A stretch of DNA of 64,000 nt from Pachypanchax playfairii (Eukaryota; Chordata; Actinopteri; Cyprinodontiformes; Aplocheilidae). Both the position numbers and the translations under genes were made by a program. Of this stretch, positions 57,027-64,000 are shown piece after piece. The stretch spans positions 276,248-340,247 of the forward strand of contig SSNP01000173.1 of assembly GCA_006937955.1 (NCBI GenBank). Reading direction: 5' to 3'. The notes below the pieces were generated by a model, which searched no databases, was not told the DNA's origin, and was given only the letters and a program-made list of their open reading frames with translations. How positions within the stretch are numbered: the stretch's first letter is position 1; each line of letters begins with the position of its first letter.

Positions 57027-60000
57027 TTGTTTTACGTGGGTCAGAGATGTTTGTGGCCAAGACACGAGGTGGCTGATTCTTCGTCACAGAGCAGCTGTTA
57101 TGTGGGACTCCGATAATGAGTGGACTTGTCTGAATGTCTCACTGTGGCTTTTCTCCATTCTGTGCCGGAGCCAAGTGATGTCTCACACGAGGAAAGCTCA
57201 TTTCTATACGAAAAGAGGAGACGAGTCTAGTGGTGGTGTTTGGGTTTCTAGAGTCCTGGAAGATAATTTATATATTTTCCATTAAAGAGATCCTCTTGAC
57301 TTGTGACAAGAGTGCAGTTAAGATATATCTGTCTGTATTTTGTTACTTCAGTCTTGCACCTGTGGTTGATGCCTTCCTGAAGGCAGCCAACATGTTCTGA
57401 TGGATCACCTGTGAGTTATGTATTTCCTGAAAATGTTGGGTTTTGATGCTGGCGGTCTTTCAGAGTGTGTGCGTGTGTGATGAATTGCACAGAGGGCCTC
57501 GGCATCATAGAGGCAAGCGTGGCGGAAGGGGGGGCGGTGTGTGTTTGCTGTGGTTCACTGTCAGTCGTGTCCCAGTTAGCAGACAGGCCTGGTCCTCGGG
57601 GGAGCTGCGCACCAGCAATATCCCATACATCAGCCTGACAGGCCAAGCTGCTGAAAGGGCCGGACCGGGACTCGCTGGCTGCGCTTGGCTCGGCTTACCC
57701 ATGAAATGAAGACACAGTGTTAGCAGTCTGCCACAGCCTCTCTAATGTCAGAGTGTTTTATTAATAAGAGACAGGTTACCTTGTCGGCTTGGATCATCTG
57801 TCTAGACTCCCTCCTCATGTAGTGAAAGAGGAGGCTGGTGCAGGTTTGGAACTGCCAGAAAAGGAGGAGCTGCTGATTACAGTGGAAAAGTTCAATGTAG
57901 AGTTTTCGTTTGTGTAATTTAGAATTAAACAAGCGATGATGCATCCGAGGAAGGAACGAGGCCAGTGAAGTGTTGATCTGTTTTGCATCAGATCCACCAT
58001 GTGGTCAGTTAGCTGTTTGCCTAATGTGCAGATGAGGGCAGATTGCAGAGAGGAAGCTGCAGACTCTCCCATTCAGAAGATGCAAGGTGTGTGAGCCAGG
58101 CCTTGACATGTGTTGTCAAAGGGCTGTGACCTTTGACCTTTCCCCAGAGATAATAACCCAGCCAACCCCCACTCTTTTCACGCCATCCAATCAGTCCACT
58201 GGCCAGATGGCTTCCTGATGAAGGATGGAGACATATACACAACAAACTCTCAACAGCAGCTTCATCCCTTTTTTAATTTCTTACTGTTTCATTCAAGAAC
58301 ACAAGATGGTTTTTTTTTTCATCTCTAAATTATATGGAAATCTAAATTTCTCTCTTCTGCTGACCCTTGCATGTAGTTATTCAAATATTACACATTCTGA
58401 TTAGCATGGAAATCTGCAACAAAGAGGATTGGAATTGGAACAAAAAACTTTTCCTTCAGGCCAAAGTCAAATAACTTTGAGCATTAAGTGCAAAAACAAA
58501 ATCCCCCAAATAGAAAGGGCAATGCGATCAATCATCTGACTGAGCAGAGGGCAAAAGGAGGCTCTGTGTGGACTCTTCTGTAATGGAATAGATATTAAAA
58601 GCATCCAAGTGAGGCCAAATTATTCAATTTTCCATCCCATTGTTCGTTCTCTTCACTCGATGCAAATAGCCTCCAACCTGGAATCAGCTGAGGCAAAAGG
58701 CTAAATGATGGCGCAGTTTGTTTTTTATTAAGAGAGAATTACTGAATGTAAAGTCTCTTTACCTCCTCCATTATCATCTCACTGTGTGTTGACCTGTGCT
58801 TGTGTGTGTGTACGTTTGGGTGCCTTTATGTACTCGTGTGGTTCAGTGTAAATAGACCAGTGTTATGACTAGATCAGTTGTATGAGCCGGATTAAAATGA
58901 GCTCAGCATCGACTCGTTTCCGCTCCCATCTGCCTGCTGACCTCTGAAACCTGCTCAGTCATCCTTGAGGGGTCCAACAGTCGCATTTCAGTAGAATATT
59001 CTTTAATCTTATTGCTTCAGTTTGACTTATTTGAGCTATTTAGTTTGTGTTTATGTTTTGGAAATGTCATTCTTCTGAGTGCAGTCCCATCCCTCCTGTC
59101 CACTCCCCTCTGACGAGCCCCCTCACCCAGCCAGTGACTGTCCGCCTGAGTGATGTGGCCAAAGCAGAGGCGGCGTCCTGAAGCCAGGGGGTGTCAGGAA
59201 CTCCCAGGGGTCTTGGCCTTCATTCTGGCAGCGTTGACCCCGTGTTAAAAGGATGTCAGCTGGGGCTCTCTCATGGGTAAAGTGTGCTAAAGACCTGCCG
59301 CCTCCTTTGTTTGAGGGCCGGGGCTTTCAGAGGCTGTGAAGTGCAGCAGCGTCTCTCCACTCGCATCTTGATCCTTTGGGTTCTGCGTGGAAAGGTCTAT
59401 AACCTTCAGCCTTTCTCAGGGTGGGAACTTCATGCCTGTGAAACTGCTGTGTCACCAGTTTCCTTTTTGTATGCTCGAAGACCGATTGGAGCCCACGGTG
59501 GTGTCTGCTTGTCTGAAAAGAGTGTGGGGCTGGGAAATTCTTCAAAACTAGAAATGATGGATTTTCAGAAAAAATGTCCAAAATATCATGTTGTCATGTT
59601 TTGTATAATTTCTTTATTCACTCAAAAATATCTGTTTTACCACATGATAATTACAGAAAAGCTCATATTTGTGGATCAAAAACACTTTTGAGTCAGTATT
59701 TCCAGTATAATTAAATTAATATATGAAATATTTGTATTACCTTATTATCTTAATTAGATTCCATTGCTATTTATAAAAGATGTACAACATGCTGGATGGA
59801 TAAGCAGCAAATCAGTATTTTTTTTTTTTAAAAACAAGATAATATCTGCAATAATTGAACCTCCATGATAAATATCACCAAATGCAATAAGACAAACACT
59901 CAAAAATAATAATATAAGATTAAATTGGAGCAAAATGACTTTTACAGCCACATCAATTCCACCTTTATAATTTAAAATGATCTTAAATTATTAAAACAAA

Positions 60001-63000
60001 CTGCATTAAGTCACACAGGTAAGGTATAGGAACAATATGTCACCATGTGACATAAAAGTGAACATTTGAAAAAGAGGTGTTTTTGATCAAGATTATTAAT
60101 CTGTATAATAAAATAGTAGTCCCTGCACAAATCCCTGGGAAATATCAAGAGACAGGAAGTGAAACATTTCCCTCACACACCGAGATCCACTTTATTGATA
60201 ACTCCCAAACACGTGTCTACAATAAATTCTTAAATCTCCAAAAGGGTGCATCACCATATTAACTGGTAGCATGTGAAATCTAATGTGAAAACCCCATGCT
60301 GTTAAATTTAAATGACTTATCTTTAATATTATTATTTTAAAATGAGTGGGTTATTAATAATAATAACAATTTGGGGGAAATAAAAAAAAAACAACATTTA
60401 TCTTAGGAATATTTGACTCCCTGATTCTATTTTTAGTTGTTTCATGTGGATGAAGTTATGCAGCTAAACCTTGATGACACAGCACACAGCAGTGGATGAA
60501 GAGGGTCTTGTGTAACTCGTGCAGTGAGCGAGGAGGATGATTAGTGTTGATCGGTGCTGATGATGAGACGAGGGGAGGGAGGAGATGAGCGCTGACTGTG
60601 TGACTTCACCCAACAAGCTAGTTAGTCAGTCGGGCTGTTAGTTGCAGAACAGATGCCCGCATCGAGTTAGTGCTATTCCACAATCATCATCAATTCCTGC
60701 CCGATAACCTCCTGATTTCCAGCTCTGTGATTAAGAGTCGGGTCCATCTGGTGCATAGACAGGAAATCCTGGAGTCTGCATCTGCTGCTTGCTGAGCTAC
60801 TAAGCTGCTGCAGTCGGGAGCGGGGGGGGGGGTTAAACTTTGATAATCCCACATAACTCCTGGAATGCAGAAACCATAGTGCACATCAAAACTGTCATCT
60901 TATCTGGACGACTTCTTTTTTTAGAGCACAGAAAAGACTCACGCCATCTCCTCTTCTCCATCTTCACAATTTATAGCAAAGTCCCTCTGGGATTTCATAA
61001 TTAGAGCATGAATTAGAAATACAGCAGTAAGTTCTGTACATTATACAAAGAAAGCAACAACTCCAAGAGCTTGTCTAGTAAGATATCAGAGGACAAGAGA
61101 AACACAAACAGGAGTGCAATATTTAATTTTTTTCCCCCTGTCTCTAATGACCTGCAGCTCTGCAGAACTGTTAGACCACATTGGAGATGTGCTAATGGAG
61201 CTCCAGCCAGAGCAGAAGTAGGTCCTGCTGGCGCCATATGACAAATCGGCATGCTGCTCTCGCCTACAATCCGCCCACCAAACACCTTCAGAGCTATCAG
61301 GAGGATTAGCTCAGGCAGCTAAACCAAACAGACTGCTCAGTGTTCAGACGGCGTTCAGGCCAAATCTGTCCGTGCCTCCTGTTTTGATGACTAGCAGATC
61401 ACAATCGGGTGGGTTCTATCGGTTCACTTGCAACTAGTGCAGTGCCAAGTTGCAGTACAGCACTGTTGCTGCAGGGAGAGGAGAATCTGTGTTTTTAAGG
61501 GATTTGCACAACTCCATTGCTCACTGGGATCTGCATAATTTATTTTGGGATTAAGACAGTTTAGATTAACTTTGAATTCTCCGCTGAGTTCAGAAGAGTC
61601 GGAGGAGACACGGCGATGTGTGAGCTGGTGTCAGAAAAGCTCAGAGTTCCACTCCAGAGCTGTTTTGTGGATGTTCCTGGATAGGGGCAGGCCCAGACCA
61701 CAACATTTTGAGGCCTCTGTCAGACTCCACATGATTTCAGAAAGGACCCGTCCTCAGTCAGAATCTCTTCTCTCTGCCTGTGATTGGAGGGTTGCCTGTG
61801 GTTGCTAAGCAGAGCAGCTCTTCCTGTGCTAAATAAGAACTTTGTGCTCTCTGGCTGGTGGGCTTAAAGAAGAACGTTGGAACACACACACTCGTGCATA
61901 CAGACCTCTTACAGTTCAGAGACCTCACCCTCCTCCATTCTCTGCCCAAACTCTCTCATTGTGACCTCCATGCTGTGACTCCACGACTCTCTCCCCCTCC
62001 TGCTGCTTTCCTGCTCTCAATCTCGTCACACCCCCCTCTGCTTCTCTTCTCGCATTGATCAGCACTGCGTTAAAACCCCCGTCTCCATCACAGAGACCTT
62101 GACTGACACCTCCTCTTCCTCGCCACCACTCACCTCCTCGGTTTGACACCTCCTCGACCCTGTAGGGCACACACACGCACTGAGGCACAGACACGGGCTG
62201 CTCTTCTCCTCCACTGAGATCTCCTACTGCACTCCCCCTCACACTGCATTATACTTAGATCTCCACCTCCGCTGGAGTGAGAGCACGTTGCATGAGTCTG
62301 GCCTACATACAGAACACCACACACACGTATAGCTGTGCTTTTTCGGGGTATGTGAGGGCTGCCTGTCTCCTTTTTTGGGGGGGGGATGAAACTCACCCAT
62401 TGATACACGTAAGAGAATAGAGAATTTATAAAGGATGGATACAAAGAAATATAAACTGTTTGTCAGGGTGACCTCATAACCATCCTCCAGGTTTGTTTCA
62501 AGTGCTCGCTAAATTCGCAAATGAGTAGGATCCATATTTTTGGCTCTCTCCTCCTCTGCTGTGTGCTAATACGGATGCCTTGTCCTCTTATGTACCTGAT
62601 GTGCCACCTGAGCATCGCATCCTCTGAGAGCACTAAGAACTCCGAGCCAACCGACCCCTAACGTATTTTATTTCTCGTCCTTTTATTTATTCATTAATTT
62701 TTTAAGGGTCGATGCTTACGGCACGACAATTATTGTGTCCCGAAAAGCCGTGCGCCTCTCTGTGTGCTCTTCAAAACCAGCCTAACATGCTGTCTTGCAG
62801 AGAGGGAGCAATGCAGCATTGTCAGCAGGCACCCGTATCAAATGAATTCAGCACAGCTGTCCTAGCAGTGAGAGGGAGACATTATTTATTCAGTATGACC
62901 GTCACTCCAGGTTCTGTCACTCTTTGACACAGCATCATCTGGTCAGGTGGACCTTTTCCCTCTGTGACCTTGCACGCTGCACTGTAAGTGTATTCTCTAA

Positions 63001-64000
63001 AGAGTTGGCCACCTGCCCCACCCAGCGCACACTTTCCACTCTTTCTTTCTCTATCATTGCAGCAGGGTTTTTATATTAAAAGACAGGCGTAAAGATGGGC
63101 CTCAGTTGTCCACAAGCTGAAGACACCTCCTCAACCAAACCCCCTTTTTTCTTTTGCAGGTGTCTCACAGTCGCCCGCGTTGTCATTCCTGCTGCCTGAA
63201 AGAGCAGCCTCGCTCGCACTTGTGCTGATGACAAGCTTCTGGCTTCGTTTCCAGCCGGTCGACAAGCACAGACACACAGAGCGATGGCCTGAAGTAGAGC
63301 AGGCCCACCCTTTCATCCTATAATGAGGGCACTATTACAAGGCCTGTGTCTTAAACGGTGCATGGATGATGTCGAGACAAGAGCGTGCGTGCACACCATC
63401 TTAAAAAAACAACATCAAGCTGCTTTTCAGATTATCTTCAAAACTAATCACCTCTCCATTTGGTGCCAGCAGACCTAATCTGGAGCTCATGAGTGTGTGT
63501 TTAAGTCATGTCACCTGTCCCATTTCTATTCCAGTCAGGACAAGAGAATTTAAACTGTAGCATATGGCTAGTTAAATAAAACTGTACACAGTTTAAAGAT
63601 ACTCAATTAATGCTTGACCTCATGTCAGTCAACGGTTGTTTGGTTTTGGGTTTACGTCCTGTATGGAGTGTAGGAATTATTCCAGGGGTAATAATGGGGC
63701 ATTGTTGCTACGCTCATCTTCACAAAGGCGTCCATCTCTGCATGTCCATATTCAGTTCACCTCTTTCAGCTGCTGAACTGTACAGACTGCTGATATAATG
63801 AGTCCCTCCAAAGAGATTAGTCGCCCTATCATCAACAGAACTCCCTAATTTCTCTGCCTTTGTTGTGGTTCAGGCTGTGCTAAATGGGATAAAGGGCCTT
63901 GGCTGGACACAGTTGGAGGAAACAGCTTTTGTGTTTGCTGGCAGGTGCAGGGGAATGACAGCGCTGTCTATTTTCTTTAGTTGCACACATGTACATGCAT
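57027..64000 (+). other. ski intron 1 (5' part), no exon recognised
   Basis: No coding exon of ski or any other gene was recognised to the window edge. The DNA is mostly non-repetitive. Several stretches (about 58370-58720, 60900-61300, 62560-62960) have the mixed-composition, motif-dense look of developmental enhancers. Simple sequence is limited to a T-run near 59818 and a G-run near 60822. Ski intron 1 is also very long in mammals. Confidence 0.6.

Noticed and set aside
55923..57116. 397-codon open frame covering ski exon 1
   Set aside because: It begins at a TTG rather than an ATG, passes the splice donor at 56967, and runs through ten N and a G run. Only 56073-56966 is accepted.

Overview
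The window is vertebrate nuclear DNA, almost certainly from a ray-finned (teleost) fish. Coding sequence is split into short exons with GT/AG borders. Introns are long and AT-rich. The repeats are of teleost type: a Tc1 element, hAT and piggyBac remnants, short TTAA-ended inverted-repeat elements, and LINE tails. No bacterial, plasmid or CRISPR features are present.

Three protein-coding genes are readable, all on the + strand. (1) kazrin (kazn): candidate first or early exons lie at 14205-14312 and 19926-19956, and a chain of 13 phase-compatible exons runs from 29825 to 42603. It encodes an N-terminal coiled coil, a basic linker, three SAM domains and a C-terminal PDZ-type tail. Read-through of one splice donor at 37164 gives a second, short protein ending at 37211 with its own poly(A) site. 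(2) tmem51: two coding exons (51549-51934 and 53075-53507) encode a 272-residue, two-pass membrane protein with PY-type motifs; its poly(A) signal is at 54352. (3) ski: coding exon 1 (56073-56966) carries the R-SMAD-binding segment, the Ski/Sno/Dac domain and most of the SMAD4-binding domain. The rest of ski lies beyond the right edge, so about 57-64 kb is ski intron 1.

Layout: 1-14 kb is non-coding, with two TTAA-ended elements, LTR-like relics and a LINE tail. 14-30 kb holds the candidate upstream kazrin exons among more MITEs and a LINE relic. 30-43 kb is the kazrin exon body, and one of its introns contains a near-pristine Tc1 transposon and an internally deleted hAT element. 43-51 kb is intergenic, with a decayed piggyBac transposase and a 250-bp repeated segment. 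51-54.4 kb is tmem51. 55.5-64 kb is the start of ski.

Kazrin next to tmem51 in the same orientation matches the order I recall for human 1p36. Having ski immediately afterwards is not the human arrangement. The most unusual material is in the mobile-element layer. Several short TTAA-bounded elements carry fossil exons, and two of them, at 4.1 kb and 8.1 kb, carry related pieces of the same unidentified protein. The Tc1 element has an intact DD34E transposase and 200-bp inverted repeats that differ at one position, so it looks recently active.

Exon borders were set by eye from reading frame, splice consensus and remembered family sequence. No alignment or database search was run.
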